Shown: piece after piece, positions 1 to 9,408 of the stretch
Position numbering within the stretch: the stretch's first letter is position 1
Layout: each line of letters opens with the position of its first letter
Assembly (NCBI RefSeq): GCF_002210435.1
Contig: NZ_MZMV01000010.1
Span: 97,954-161,953, forward strand
DNA: 64,000 nucleotides
Origin: Micromonospora wenchangensis
GTDB lineage: Bacteria; Actinomycetota; Actinomycetes; Mycobacteriales; Micromonosporaceae
Direction: 5' to 3'
Program-made: the position numbers and the translations under genes
The notes under the pieces: model-generated
The model's database searches: none
What the model was told of the DNA's origin: nothing
The model's input: only the letters and a program-made list of their open reading frames with translations

Positions 1-552
1 ACCGCGCTGCCCGTTGGACAGCGACCGGTGCAGCGCGCCGGTCTCGGCGTCGACCAGGTAGGCGGCGAACGCCCCGGCGTCCCGCCGGAACAGGGTGTTC
101 GACAGCGAGCAGTCGCCCCAGAAGAAGCCGGTCAGGTGCATCCGCACCAGCAGCACGGCGAGGGCGTCGAGCAGCCGTCCCATCGTCTCCGGGCGCAGCG
201 TGCGGGAGAACAGCGCCCGGTAGGGCAGCGAGAACTGGAGGTGCCTGGTGATCAGCACCGGGTCCAGCGGGGTGCCGTCATCGGCCTGCCGGTCGGCCAC
301 GATGGCGATCGCCTCCACCGACGGAAAGTCGATCCGTTCCAGCGCCCGCAGCAGGTCGTACTCGCGTTCGGCGACCCGTTCCCCGGTCTCCTTGACCGCG
401 TACACGTAGTCGCCGAGGCGGACGAACCGGACGATGTGCCGGGAGATGCCCTGCGGCAGCGCCACCAGGTGCCGGGCGGGCCACTGCGTGAGCGGGGTCG
501 ACCAGGGAAGGTCGAGCAGCGCCGGGTCGACGAGGGCCGAGGTGATCCGCAC
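1..552 (-). CDS. DUF4032 family protein, C-terminus outside window
   Basis: Only the first 184 codons are inside the window; the frame runs off the left edge. The product reads VRITSALVDPALLDLPW at the start and FFWGDCSLSNTLFRRDAG near residues 150-168, which I recognise as the DUF4032 family of actinobacterial cytoplasmic proteins. The stretch around MHLTGFFWGDCSLSN resembles a kinase-type catalytic loop, so a phosphotransferase-like fold is possible, but no reaction is established. The GTG at 552 is chosen because the conserved N-terminal motif begins exactly there and no in-frame start lies just upstream. It is divergent from the PAP2 gene, with a 111-bp intergenic region. Confidence 0.8.
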   Translation of the reverse strand, partial: MRITSALVDPALLDLPWSTPLTQWPARHLVALPQGISRHIVRFVRLGDYVYAVKETGERVAEREYDLLRALERIDFPSVEAIAIVADRQADDGTPLDPVLITRHLQFSLPYRALFSRTLRPETMGRLLDALAVLLVRMHLTGFFWGDCSLSNTLFRRDAGAFAAYLVDAETGALHRSLSNGQRG

Positions 553-663
553 GGGGACAAGTGTGCCGGCTGTCCCCCGTCCGACGCCCCCCTTCGTGGT
601 TGGGCACACATCGACCCCGGGCCGTGCCGCCCCGGCCACCGCGTCGGCCGGTAGCGTGATCGC

Positions 664-1476
664 GTGCGGGAGCGAACCACGACGGTACGCGGCGGGGTAC
701 GGCTCAGACCGGTCCGCCCGGCCGGCTGGTGGTACGACCTGCTGCTGCTCACCGCCCTGGTCGCGCTGACCGGGGCGCTCGCCACCGACCACCTGTTCGG
801 CGTCGACCGGGCGGTCGCCGACTGGGCCGGGGCGCACCGGCCGACCGCCGCCTACTGGATCGCCCGGGTGCTCAACCTGCTCGGCCAGGGCACCCCGTTG
901 ACGCTGCTCGCCACCGCCCTGGGGGTGCTGCTGGCCGTCCGGCTCCGTTCGGTCCGCCCGGTGCTGCCCCCGGTGGTCGCGTTCGCGCTCACCAACCTGA
1001 CCATCGGGCCGCTCAAGGTGTGGACGGCCCGCCCGGCCCCGAGCGCCAGCGTGAAGGAGCCGTTCCTGTCGCCGGAGCAGACCCTGCCGCTGTTCCAGCA
1101 CGAGCTGCCGGTCCGCTACGCCCAGTCGTACCCGTCGGGGCACGTGGCCAACGCGATCGTCTGGTACGGCGTGCTCGCCCTGCTGCTCGTCCCGCTGCTG
1201 CGGACCGTCGGCCGGCGGATGCCGCCCCGGCTGGCCACCGCCGTGCGGGTGGTGCCGCCGCTGGTGGTCCTGTGCACCACCACCTACCTGGGCTGGCACT
1301 GGCTGACCGACTCGGTGGCCGGGCTGCTGCTGGGGCTGCTGCTGGACCGGCTGCTGCGCCGGGTCCCCTGGGACGACCTGCCGCTGCCCCGCCGGCTGCG
1401 CGACCGGGGCGGCCCGTTCACCGCCGACCCGGGCCGGTCGCCCGACGGGGGCCACCCGTTCACCTCCGCCCCCTAA
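664..1476 (+). CDS. PAP2-family membrane phosphatase
   Basis: A 270-residue integral membrane protein of the type 2 phosphatidic-acid phosphatase family, expected to remove phosphate from lipid phosphates at the outer membrane face. Visible motifs are KVWTARP near residue 119, PSGH near 158 and GWHWLTDSVAG near 213, the three PAP2 signature blocks. About six hydrophobic segments are seen. A TAGCGT hexamer ends 6 bases before the GTG start, so the mRNA is probably leaderless; there is no Shine-Dalgarno sequence. The next gene begins 6 bases after the stop, so the pair is likely co-transcribed. The physiological substrate is unknown. Confidence 0.85.
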   Translation: MRERTTTVRGGVRLRPVRPAGWWYDLLLLTALVALTGALATDHLFGVDRAVADWAGAHRPTAAYWIARVLNLLGQGTPLTLLATALGVLLAVRLRSVRPVLPPVVAFALTNLTIGPLKVWTARPAPSASVKEPFLSPEQTLPLFQHELPVRYAQSYPSGHVANAIVWYGVLALLLVPLLRTVGRRMPPRLATAVRVVPPLVVLCTTTYLGWHWLTDSVAGLLLGLLLDRLLRRVPWDDLPLPRRLRDRGGPFTADPGRSPDGGHPFTSAP

Positions 1477-1482
1477 CCTGCG

Positions 1483-2718
1483 GTGGTGGATCGACTGAGC
1501 CGGCGGTTGGGCGTACCCGATGCGGTGGTGGTCGGGTTGGGGGCGATGCTCGGCGCGGGCGTGTTCGTGGTCTTCGCCCCGGCCGCCGCGGCGGCCGGCG
1601 GCACCGGGCTGCTGGTGGCGCTGGCGCTGGCCGGGTTCGTCGCGTACTGCAACGCGACCAGCTCGGCCCGGCTGGCCGCCCGCTACCCGGAGTCCGGCGG
1701 CACGTACGTCTACGGGCGGGAACGCCTCGGCCCGTTCGCCGGGTTCCTCGCCGGCTGGGGTTTCGTGGTCGGCAAGACGGCGAGCTGCGCGGCGATGGCG
1801 CTGACCATCGGGGCCTACCTGTGGCCGGGGCAGGCCCGGCTGGTCGCGGTCGGCGCGGTGCTCGCGGTGACCGGGGTGAACCTGCGCGGCGTCACCCGCA
1901 CGGTCGCCGCCACGAAGGTGCTGGTGGTCGTGGTGCTGGCGGTGCTGGCCCTGGTCGCGGTGACCGGCCTGGCCGGCGGGGAGGTGCGGCTCGACCGGCT
2001 CGCCGAGGGCGGCGGTACGGCCCGGGGTGTGCTGACCGCCGCCGGCCTGCTCTTCTTCGCCTTCGCCGGGTACGCCCGGATCGCCACCCTCGGCGAGGAG
2101 GTCCGTGACCCGGCCCGGACGATTCCCCGGGCGGTGCCGCTGGCCCTCGGCCTGGTGCTGGCGGTCTACCTGGTCCTCGCGGTGGTCGCGGTCGGCGTGC
2201 TCGGCCCCGACCGGCTGGCCGGCTCCGTCGCGCCCCTGGCCGACGTGGTGACCGTCGCGGGGCTGCCCGGCCTGGCCTGGGTGGTCCGGGCCGGGGCGAC
2301 GGTGGCGGTGACCGGGGTGCTGCTGTCCCTGCTCGCCGGGGTGGGCCGCACCCTGCTGGCGATGGCCCGCCGCCGGGACGTGCCGGGGGTGCTGGCCGCC
2401 GTGCACCCGGTGCACCGGGTGCCGCACCGCGCGGAGCTGACGGTGGCCGCCGTGGTGGTCGCGGTGGTGGCGCTCGGTGACGTCCGGGGCGCGATCGGCT
2501 TCTCCAGTTGCACGGTGCTGGTCTACTACGCGATCACCAACGCCGCCGCGTGGACCCTGGGCCCGGACCCGACCCGACGGCTGCCCACCCGGGCGCTCGC
2601 CGGGGCGGGGCTGGTCGGCTGCCTGCTGCTCGCGGTCAACCTGCCGGCCGCGAGCGTCCTCGCCGGTTTCGGGGTGCTCGCCCTCGGCGCGCTCTGGTAC
2701 GCCGTCCGACCCCGCTGA
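1483..2718 (+). CDS. APC-superfamily amino-acid permease
   Basis: A 411-residue transporter with 11-12 hydrophobic segments and the APC-family opening GLGAMLGAGVFVVFAP, followed by the conserved block ARYPESGGTYVYGRERLG near residues 66-83 and FAFAGYARIATLGEEVRDP near 189-207. Members exchange or symport amino acids or polyamines across the cytoplasmic membrane; the substrate cannot be read from sequence. It starts with GTG GTG 6 bases after the PAP2 stop and converges on the channel gene, the two stop codons being adjacent without overlap. Confidence 0.88.
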   Translation: MVDRLSRRLGVPDAVVVGLGAMLGAGVFVVFAPAAAAAGGTGLLVALALAGFVAYCNATSSARLAARYPESGGTYVYGRERLGPFAGFLAGWGFVVGKTASCAAMALTIGAYLWPGQARLVAVGAVLAVTGVNLRGVTRTVAATKVLVVVVLAVLALVAVTGLAGGEVRLDRLAEGGGTARGVLTAAGLLFFAFAGYARIATLGEEVRDPARTIPRAVPLALGLVLAVYLVLAVVAVGVLGPDRLAGSVAPLADVVTVAGLPGLAWVVRAGATVAVTGVLLSLLAGVGRTLLAMARRRDVPGVLAAVHPVHRVPHRAELTVAAVVVAVVALGDVRGAIGFSSCTVLVYYAITNAAAWTLGPDPTRRLPTRALAGAGLVGCLLLAVNLPAASVLAGFGVLALGALWYAVRPR

Positions 2719-4458
2719 TCACTCCTGCGGGTCACGGGAGGCCGGCACCCCGGCGGGCGGAGGCGTGGCCGGTGGTGGCGGCGGGGTGGTCTCGCGGAGC
2801 AGGGCGCTCAGCCCCGCCCGCCGGGCCACCACGGTCAGCCGGTCCCCCGCCGAGATCACCATCCGGGGGTCGGCCCGCCAGTCGGTCCTGTGGCCGGGCC
2901 GGGAGTGGGCCAGCAGGCGCACCTCGCCGGGACGGGCCACCGCGCCGAGCGGGCGACCGTCCAGGGCCGCACCGGCCGCCACCGGCACCTCCACCACCAG
3001 CAGGGCGTGCCGGTCGACCGGGATGGTGGCGATCACCGCCCGGTCCAGCAGCGCGGCGGCGAAGGACGGCGCGGCCAGGTAGGACACGCTGCGCGAGATG
3101 CCGATGCCGAACGCCCGCTGGATACGTTCGGCGAAGTCGCCGTCGAAGAGCCGCAGCACCACCCGCAGCTCCGGGTTGAGCGCCCGGCCGTTCAGCGCGG
3201 CCCGCAGGTTGACCCCGTCGTCGGTGGAGACCACCACCAGCGCCTGGCAGTGTTCCACCGAGGCCGAACGCAGCGTCTCCTCGCGGGCGGCGTCCCCGAC
3301 GATCAGCGGTACGCCCAGCCGCCGGGCCAGCGCCGCGCCGCGCGCCTCCGCGCTGCGGTCGATCGCCACCACCTCGACGCCGAAGTCGTGCAGTTGGGCC
3401 ATCACCCGGGTGCCGATGTTGCCCAGTCCGACGACCACCACGTGCCCGGTGCGCTCCGGCTGGATGCGCCCGGCGTGCAGGGCCAGCCGGGCGTTGACGA
3501 TGCCGTCGACCACCACGGCGGTGATCAGCGGGATCAGCGCCAGCCCGGCCAGGTTGAGCACCACCTGCATGATCTGGGCGGCGGCCGGTTTGGTGACGTC
3601 CGGGTCCTGGCCGCTGAGCGTGGTGACCAGGGTCAGGTAGAGCGCCTCCGTCCAGCTCACCGCGACCGCACGGGCGTTGAGCCAGCCGAGCAGGGCGATC
3701 ACCCCGAGCAGGGTCAGCACCGCGATACCGATCTTGCGGGTGGCGAAGCTGCGGACCGCCCGCAGCAGCACCGCCAGGGGTCGCCGGCGACGCCGGGCCC
3801 GGACCAGCCGGCGGGCCGCCAGCTCGGTGCCGGCGGGCTGGCCGGTCGCCTCGGCGAGCACCACGTCGGCGGCCTTCTCGTCGGCGGGCAGCACCCGGAC
3901 CAGTTCCGGATCGGCGGTGACGGCCAGCCCGCAGACCACGTCGGCGGGGCGGACGTCGGCACGGCGGGCCACGTAGAGGGTGCGACCGCCGTGCCGGAAG
4001 TGGGTCGGGGCCACCTCGCCGAGGGCGGCGGCGACGAACGCCGGGGCGGCCATCGAGGCGTCGGAGAGGACCGCCGAGTCGGGGAAGAGCTGCCGCAGGC
4101 CGTTGGCGAGGCTGGTGTTGAACATCCGGACCACCAGGCGCAGCCGGGGTTCGACCTCCTGCGCGCAGAGCGCAGCCTGCATGTTGCCCACGTCGTCCTG
4201 GTGCAGCAGGGCCAGGCCGTCCGCCCCGGCCAGGCCGGCCCGGCGGAAGGTGGCCTCGTCGAGCCGGTCGGCCCGGACCACCTGGACACCGTCGACGTCG
4301 CGCCCGTCGGGGCCCTCGGAGCGGCGGCGTTCCGGCACCACCAGGGTGATCCGGACCCGGCCGTGCGCCAGGTCGGTGCCGAGCAGCGCCCGCACCACCC
4401 AGTACGCCAGCGGGTCGCTGCCGCAGACCACGTAGTGCGGACGGGTGTCGCCGTTCAT
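2719..4458 (-). CDS. Two-RCK NAD-binding ion-channel protein
   Basis: A 579-residue protein with an N-terminal Rossmann/RCK unit (residues 6-180), a two-helix membrane pore (about 243-262 and 293-325), then a second NAD-binding TrkA-N unit starting VVVGLGNIGTRVMAQL near 341 and an RCK-C-like end. This is the layout of actinobacterial putative K+ channel/NAD-binding proteins related to CASTOR/POLLUX. The P-loop position reads LVTTLSGQDPD, not the canonical TVGYG filter, so ion selectivity is uncertain. An ATG at 4512 would add 18 residues but includes a TTA codon, very rare here, so the ATG at 4458 is preferred. Confidence 0.8.
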   Translation of the reverse strand: MNGDTRPHYVVCGSDPLAYWVVRALLGTDLAHGRVRITLVVPERRRSEGPDGRDVDGVQVVRADRLDEATFRRAGLAGADGLALLHQDDVGNMQAALCAQEVEPRLRLVVRMFNTSLANGLRQLFPDSAVLSDASMAAPAFVAAALGEVAPTHFRHGGRTLYVARRADVRPADVVCGLAVTADPELVRVLPADEKAADVVLAEATGQPAGTELAARRLVRARRRRRPLAVLLRAVRSFATRKIGIAVLTLLGVIALLGWLNARAVAVSWTEALYLTLVTTLSGQDPDVTKPAAAQIMQVVLNLAGLALIPLITAVVVDGIVNARLALHAGRIQPERTGHVVVVGLGNIGTRVMAQLHDFGVEVVAIDRSAEARGAALARRLGVPLIVGDAAREETLRSASVEHCQALVVVSTDDGVNLRAALNGRALNPELRVVLRLFDGDFAERIQRAFGIGISRSVSYLAAPSFAAALLDRAVIATIPVDRHALLVVEVPVAAGAALDGRPLGAVARPGEVRLLAHSRPGHRTDWRADPRMVISAGDRLTVVARRAGLSALLRETTPPPPPATPPPAGVPASRDPQE

Positions 4459-4633
4459 CCGTAACCGCCAGCCGGTCGCGCGCCGGGCCCGGTCCCGCAG
4501 GGGTTCGGCCATGCCCGGATGGTAGCCAGCCGGTCGCCGGGGACGCAGCCCTGGTGAGCGCACCGGGCAGCGGGGGGGACGGCACGGTGCTCGGGCAGGC
4601 ATGGTGGGCGTGGCGGTGGGTAGAGCAGCGGGC

Positions 4634-5152
4634 GTGCAGACGTTCCTGCCGTACCCGGACTTCCTGGCCAGCGCGCGGACCCTCGACCAGCGGCGGCTGG
4701 GCAAACAGCGGGTGGAGGCGCTCCAGGTGCTGCGCGGGCTGACCCGGCCGGGGTACGGCTGGCGCAACCACCCGGCGGTGAAGATGTGGGCCGGCTACGA
4801 GGAGGCGTTGACCCGGTACGGGCTGGACGTGTGCGCGGTGTGGTCGGCGACGGGTCGGGCGGACACCTGCGCGTCGACCCTGGTCACCGACCTGACCACC
4901 GCCCGGGGCCACGGCCGGGTACGCAGCCAGGCCGAGCTGGCCGCCGCCGGTGAGCTGCCGCCCTGGCTGGGCCGCGACGACCTGCACCGCAGCCACCGGT
5001 CGGCGCTGCTGCGCAAGGACCCGGAGCACTACCGCCCGCAGTTCAGCGACGTACCGTCCGATCTGGAGTACGTCTGGCCGCCCTCCGACCGTCCCCCGCT
5101 CGCCGCCGGCCGACCGGTCGACGACTCCGGTGGCGGCACCGCACCGGTCTGA
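4634..5152 (+). CDS. MSMEG_6728/pyrimidine-dimer glycosylase-like protein
   Basis: A 172-residue soluble protein starting VQTFLPYPDFLASARTLDQ with RRLGKQRVEALQVL following, the signature of the MSMEG_6728 family that carries the Pyr_excise domain related to pyrimidine-dimer DNA glycosylase. The conserved block GYGWRNHPAVKMWAGYE lies near residues 40-56 and HRSHRSALLRKDPEHY near 117-132. A repair role is inferred from the domain, not shown by context. The GTG at 4634 is chosen because homologues begin at the QTFLPYPDF motif; longer in-frame starts add only low-complexity residues. Confidence 0.75.
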   Translation: MQTFLPYPDFLASARTLDQRRLGKQRVEALQVLRGLTRPGYGWRNHPAVKMWAGYEEALTRYGLDVCAVWSATGRADTCASTLVTDLTTARGHGRVRSQAELAAAGELPPWLGRDDLHRSHRSALLRKDPEHYRPQFSDVPSDLEYVWPPSDRPPLAAGRPVDDSGGGTAPV

Positions 5153-5210
5153 CCGGGCCGGATCGGGCCTGGTCGGGCAGACTGGGGTTCCCTCGGGTCG
5201 GAAGGTGCAC

Positions 5211-6737
5211 ATGGCGCTGTCGCAGAAGCTGGGCCGGCTCATCGGCGTACGCGAGCACGTGGTGGACCCGGGCGGGGGTGGCGCTCCCCGGGTGGCCCGG
5301 CCGACCACGGCCGTGGTGGTGGGCGGCGGGATCGCCGGCATGTCGGCGGCGGTGGTGCTCGCCGAACGCGGGGTGGACGTGACGGTGTTGGAGGCCGCGC
5401 CGACGCTCGGCGGCCGGCTCGGCGCGTGGCCGGAGGCGCTCGCCGACGGCAGCCAGCTCAACGAGCACGGCTTCCACGCGTTCTTCAGGCAGTACTACAA
5501 CTGGCGGTCGATCCTGCGGCGGGTCGATCCGACGCTCGGTTTCCTCAAGCCGATCCCCGGCTACCCGATCCTGTCCGCGCAGTGGCCCACCGAGGAGTTC
5601 GGCAGGCTGCCCCCGGCCCCGCCGGCCAACCTGCTGGCGCTCCTGCTGCGCAGCCCCAGCCTGCGCCTGGCCGACCTGCGCACGATGGACCGGGACGCCG
5701 CGCTGCCGCTGCTCAGCTACGACCCGGTGCGCACGTACGCCGAGTTCGACGACACCACCGCCGACGCGCTGCTCGCCTCGCTGAAGCTGCCGGACCGGGC
5801 GCGGGCGATGCTGTTCGAGGTCTTCTCGCACTCGTTCTTCAACCACGAGACCGAGATGTCGGCCGCCGAGATGATCGCCCAGTTCCACTTCTACCTGCTG
5901 GGCAACCCGGAGGGGTTGGCGTTCGACTGCCCCGACGAGGACTACGCCACCGCGATCTGGCAGCCGCTGACCCGTTACCTGGAGAAGCACGGCGGCCGGG
6001 TGCGCACCGGCTCGGCGGTCGCCCGACTGGACCGGGAGCCGGACGGCTGGCGGGTGACCACCGCCGACGGCACGGTCCATCCCGCCGGGCAGGTGGTGCT
6101 GGCCGTCGACCCGCCCGCGCTGGCGGCGCTGGTCGCCGCCTCCCCCGGCCTGGTCGCGGTGGCGCCCGAGCTGGTGGCGCGGATGCCCGCGTTCGGTCGG
6201 CCCGGCCCGCCGTACGCGGTGGCGCGGTACTGGCTCGACGGGGACGTCCGGGCCGACCGGGCGGTGTTCAGCGGGGTGTCCCGCCAGCCCACCCTGGACT
6301 CGGTGACCCTCTACCACCGGCTGGAGAACGAGTCCCGGCGGTGGGCGCAGCGCACCGGCGGCGCGGTGGTGGAGCTGCACGCGTACGCCTGCGACGAGGG
6401 GGTGCCGGCGGAGGAACTGGCCGAGCGGATGCGCACCGAACTGGTCATGCTCTGGCCGGAGGTCGCCGGGCTGGGGGTGCGGGAGCTGCGCGCCCGGGTC
6501 GAGGCGCAGGCCCCGGCGTTCACCCCGGGCAGCCACGCCGGCCGCCCAGGGGTACGCACCGACGCCGACGGGCTCTACCTGGCCGGGGACGGCATCGGCA
6601 CCGACTTCCCCAGCGCGTTGATGGAACGGTCGGCGGCGACCGGGATCATCGCCGCCAACCACATCCTGCGGGCCGCGGGGGCGGCCACCGAACCGGTCCG
6701 TTCGATCCGCCCCCGGGGGCTGCTCGCCGGGAAGTGA
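5211..6737 (+). CDS. CrtU-like FAD-dependent carotenoid oxidoreductase
   Basis: A 508-residue flavoprotein with a dinucleotide fold at VVVGGGIAGMSAAVVLAERG (residues 35-54) and conserved blocks GFHAFFRQYYNWRSILRR and AEMIAQFHFYLLGNPEG, strongly resembling the CrtU family (isorenieratene synthase/carotene desaturase) of actinomycetes. The C-terminal YLAGDGIGTDFPSALMERS is the usual FAD-contacting end. Members desaturate and methylate beta-carotene ends, but no crtE, crtB, crtI or crtY gene lies nearby, so the substrate is unsure and a quinone- or terpene-modifying role is possible. The ATG at 5211 follows GGAAGGTGCAC, a good ribosome-binding site. Confidence 0.75.
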   Translation: MALSQKLGRLIGVREHVVDPGGGGAPRVARPTTAVVVGGGIAGMSAAVVLAERGVDVTVLEAAPTLGGRLGAWPEALADGSQLNEHGFHAFFRQYYNWRSILRRVDPTLGFLKPIPGYPILSAQWPTEEFGRLPPAPPANLLALLLRSPSLRLADLRTMDRDAALPLLSYDPVRTYAEFDDTTADALLASLKLPDRARAMLFEVFSHSFFNHETEMSAAEMIAQFHFYLLGNPEGLAFDCPDEDYATAIWQPLTRYLEKHGGRVRTGSAVARLDREPDGWRVTTADGTVHPAGQVVLAVDPPALAALVAASPGLVAVAPELVARMPAFGRPGPPYAVARYWLDGDVRADRAVFSGVSRQPTLDSVTLYHRLENESRRWAQRTGGAVVELHAYACDEGVPAEELAERMRTELVMLWPEVAGLGVRELRARVEAQAPAFTPGSHAGRPGVRTDADGLYLAGDGIGTDFPSALMERSAATGIIAANHILRAAGAATEPVRSIRPRGLLAGK

Positions 6738-6742
6738 ACCGC

Positions 6743-6767
6743 CCGCCCGGCCGGTGGGGCCGGGCGG
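6743..6767. terminator. Bidirectional hairpin between crtU-like gene and adhE
   Basis: A perfect 10-bp inverted repeat (arms 6743-6752 and 6758-6767, loop GGTGG) occupies the 30-bp gap between two convergent stop codons. It lacks a clear T tract, as is common in GC-rich actinomycetes. Confidence 0.6.
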
Positions 6768-9341
6768 TCAGCGCGCCGTGCCGTGGTACGCGTCCCGCAT
6801 GAGCTGCTGCATGTCGTCGAGCATCGGCATCCGGGGGTTCGCCGGGGCGCACTGGTCCTCGTAGGCGTTGAGGGCCTGCTGCGGCAGCGCCGCCTCGAAC
6901 GCCGCCCGGTCGACGCCGATCGCGGCGAACGACGGTTCGATGCCGACCGCGTCGCGCAGCCGTTCCACCGCGTCGGCCAGCGACGCCACCCCTTCCGCCG
7001 GGGTGCCCGCCGGCAGGCCGAGCTGGGCGGCGATCTCGGCGAACCGTTCCGGTGCCCGGTAGCTCTCGTAGCGCGGCCAGCCGGACAGCTTCGCCGGGAC
7101 GGTGCCGTTGTAGCGGATCACGTGCGGCAGCAGCACCGCGTTGGTCCGGCCGTGGGCGATGTGGAACGTCGCGCCGAGGGTGTGCGACATGGCGTGCACG
7201 ATGCCGAGGAAGGCGCTGCCGAACGCCATCCCGGCGATGGTGCCCGCGTTGTGCATCCGTTCCCGCGCCTCGGGGTCGGCGTCGACCACCGCCCGTTCCA
7301 GGTTGCCGAAGATCAGCCGGATGGCGTGCAGGGCGAGCCCGTCGGTGAAGTCGTTCGCGTACACCGACACGTACGCCTCGATGGCGTGGGTGAGCGCGTC
7401 GAAGCCGCTGTCGGCGGCGATGGTCGCCGGCATGCTGGCGGTCAGCACCGGGTCGACGATCGCCACGGTCGGGGTGAGCGCGTAGTCGGCCAGCGGGTAC
7501 TTCTTGCCGGTGCGGTGGTCGGTGATCACCGCGAACGGGGTGACCTCCGCGCCGGTGCCCGACGTGGTCGGCACGCACACCAGCCGGGCCAGCGCGCCGA
7601 GGGTGGGGAAGGTGAAGGCGCGCTTGCGGATGTCGAAGAACTTCTCCCGCATGTCGTCGAAGACCACGTCCGGGTGCTCGTAGCGCAGCCACATCACCTT
7701 GGCGGCGTCCATCGCCGAGCCGCCGCCGAGGGCGACGATGGTGTCCGGCCGGAAGGCCCGCATCAACTCGGCACCCCGGTCGACGGTGTCGACGCTCGGC
7801 TCGGGTTCCACGTCGTCGATGATCTGGAGGGCGATCCGCTCGGGGCGACGTTGCAGCACCCGGTTGATCCGGTCGACGAAGCCGAGCCGGGTCATGGTGG
7901 CGTCGGTGACCACGGTGACCCGGTGCACGTCGGGCATCTCGGCGAGGTAGCGGATCGCGTTCGCCTCGAAGAAGATCTTCGACGGGACCTTGAACCACTG
8001 CATGTTGTTGTTCCGCCGGCCGATCCGCTTGATGTTGAGCAGGTTGACCGCCGAGACGTTGTCGGACACCGAGGTACGGCCGTAGCTGCCGCAGCCCAGC
8101 GTCAGCGACGGCAGGAACGCGTTGTACATGTCGCCGATGCCGCCCTGCGAGGCCGGCGAGTTCCAGATGATCCGGACCGCCTTGACCCGGCGGCCGAACT
8201 CCTCCACCAGGTCCTCGTCGGCGGTGTGGATGACCGCGCTGTGCCCGAGCCCGTGGAACTCGACCATCTGCTCGGCGTACCGAAGGCCCTGCTCGCGGCT
8301 GTCGGCGCGCAGCACCGCCAGCACCGGGCAGAGCTTCTCCCGGGTCAGCGGCTCGTCGGGGCCGACCCGGTCGACCTCGACCAGGATGATCGAGGTGTCC
8401 GGGGCGACGGTGATCCCGGCGGCGTCGGCGATCCAGGCGGCGGTCCGGCCGACCACGTCGGGGTTGAGCTTGCCGGCGGGGAACAGCAGCGCCTCCAGCT
8501 TGGCCTTCTCGGCCGGGGTGGCCAGGTGGGCGTGCAGGGTGCGGAACTCCGCGAGGGCGGCGTCGTGGATCGCCGCGTCGAGGATGACGGCCTGCTCGGA
8601 GGCGCAGATCATGCCGTTGTCGAACGACTTGGACAGCACGACGTCGTTGACCGCGCGCTTGAGCTTGGCGGTCGCCTCGATCCAGGCCGGCACGTTGCCC
8701 GCGCCCACGCCGAGCGCCGGCTTGCCCGCCGAGTACGCGGCCCGCACCATGGCGTTGCCGCCGGTGGCGAGGATGGTGGCGATCCCGGGGTGGTGCATCA
8801 GCGCGGTGGTCGCCTCGACCGACGGCTCCTCGATCCACTGGATGCAGTGTTCCGGGGCGCCGGCGGCGACGGCCGCGTCGCGTACCGTGCGGGCGGCCTC
8901 GACGCTGCACCGCTGCGCCGCCGGGTGGAAGGCGAAGACGATCGGGTTGCGGGTCTTGAGCGCCAGCAGCGCCTTGAAGATGGTGGTCGAGGTGGGGTTG
9001 GTGACCGGGGTGATCCCGGCGACCACGCCCACCGGGTCGGCGATCTCGACGATCCCGCTGATCTCGTCCCGGGCGATCACCCCGACGGTACGGGTCTTCG
9101 CCATGCTGTGCGTGACGTGCTCGCAGGCGAAGATGTTCTTCACCGCCTTGTCCTCGAACACCCCCCGCCCGGTCTCGGCGACGGCGAGCTGGGCGAGGGC
9201 GGCGTGCCGGTCCAGCGCGGCCACCGACGCCTTCCGGACGATGTGGTCGATCTGCTCCTGGTCGTACCGGTCGTAGTCGGCCAGGGCCTTGAGGCCGTCG
9301 GCGACCAGGGCGTCGATCGTGGTGGCGAGTGCGGTCGACAT
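6768..9341 (-). CDS. adhE: Bifunctional acetaldehyde-CoA/alcohol dehydrogenase
   Basis: An 857-residue fermentative enzyme reducing acetyl-CoA to acetaldehyde and then ethanol with NADH. The N-terminal CoA-acylating aldehyde dehydrogenase domain spans about 1-440 with catalytic Cys246 in DNGMICASEQ. The C-terminal iron-dependent alcohol dehydrogenase spans about 455-857 with GGGSAMDAAKVMW and the metal histidines in HAIEAYVS, HAMSHTLGATFHIAHGRTN. Full length for AdhE. The ATG at 9341 follows a GAGGTGAAAGC ribosome-binding site. The upstream intergenic region carries three DosR/DevR-like boxes, suggesting induction by hypoxia, which fits the anaerobic reaction. It is a lone gene. Confidence 0.95.
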   Translation of the reverse strand: MSTALATTIDALVADGLKALADYDRYDQEQIDHIVRKASVAALDRHAALAQLAVAETGRGVFEDKAVKNIFACEHVTHSMAKTRTVGVIARDEISGIVEIADPVGVVAGITPVTNPTSTTIFKALLALKTRNPIVFAFHPAAQRCSVEAARTVRDAAVAAGAPEHCIQWIEEPSVEATTALMHHPGIATILATGGNAMVRAAYSAGKPALGVGAGNVPAWIEATAKLKRAVNDVVLSKSFDNGMICASEQAVILDAAIHDAALAEFRTLHAHLATPAEKAKLEALLFPAGKLNPDVVGRTAAWIADAAGITVAPDTSIILVEVDRVGPDEPLTREKLCPVLAVLRADSREQGLRYAEQMVEFHGLGHSAVIHTADEDLVEEFGRRVKAVRIIWNSPASQGGIGDMYNAFLPSLTLGCGSYGRTSVSDNVSAVNLLNIKRIGRRNNNMQWFKVPSKIFFEANAIRYLAEMPDVHRVTVVTDATMTRLGFVDRINRVLQRRPERIALQIIDDVEPEPSVDTVDRGAELMRAFRPDTIVALGGGSAMDAAKVMWLRYEHPDVVFDDMREKFFDIRKRAFTFPTLGALARLVCVPTTSGTGAEVTPFAVITDHRTGKKYPLADYALTPTVAIVDPVLTASMPATIAADSGFDALTHAIEAYVSVYANDFTDGLALHAIRLIFGNLERAVVDADPEARERMHNAGTIAGMAFGSAFLGIVHAMSHTLGATFHIAHGRTNAVLLPHVIRYNGTVPAKLSGWPRYESYRAPERFAEIAAQLGLPAGTPAEGVASLADAVERLRDAVGIEPSFAAIGVDRAAFEAALPQQALNAYEDQCAPANPRMPMLDDMQQLMRDAYHGTAR

Positions 9342-9408
9342 GCTTTCACCTCGGCGGTTGGCGGCGTCTCGGACACCTTCAGCATCCATCGACGGCCGTC
9401 TCGGCGGT

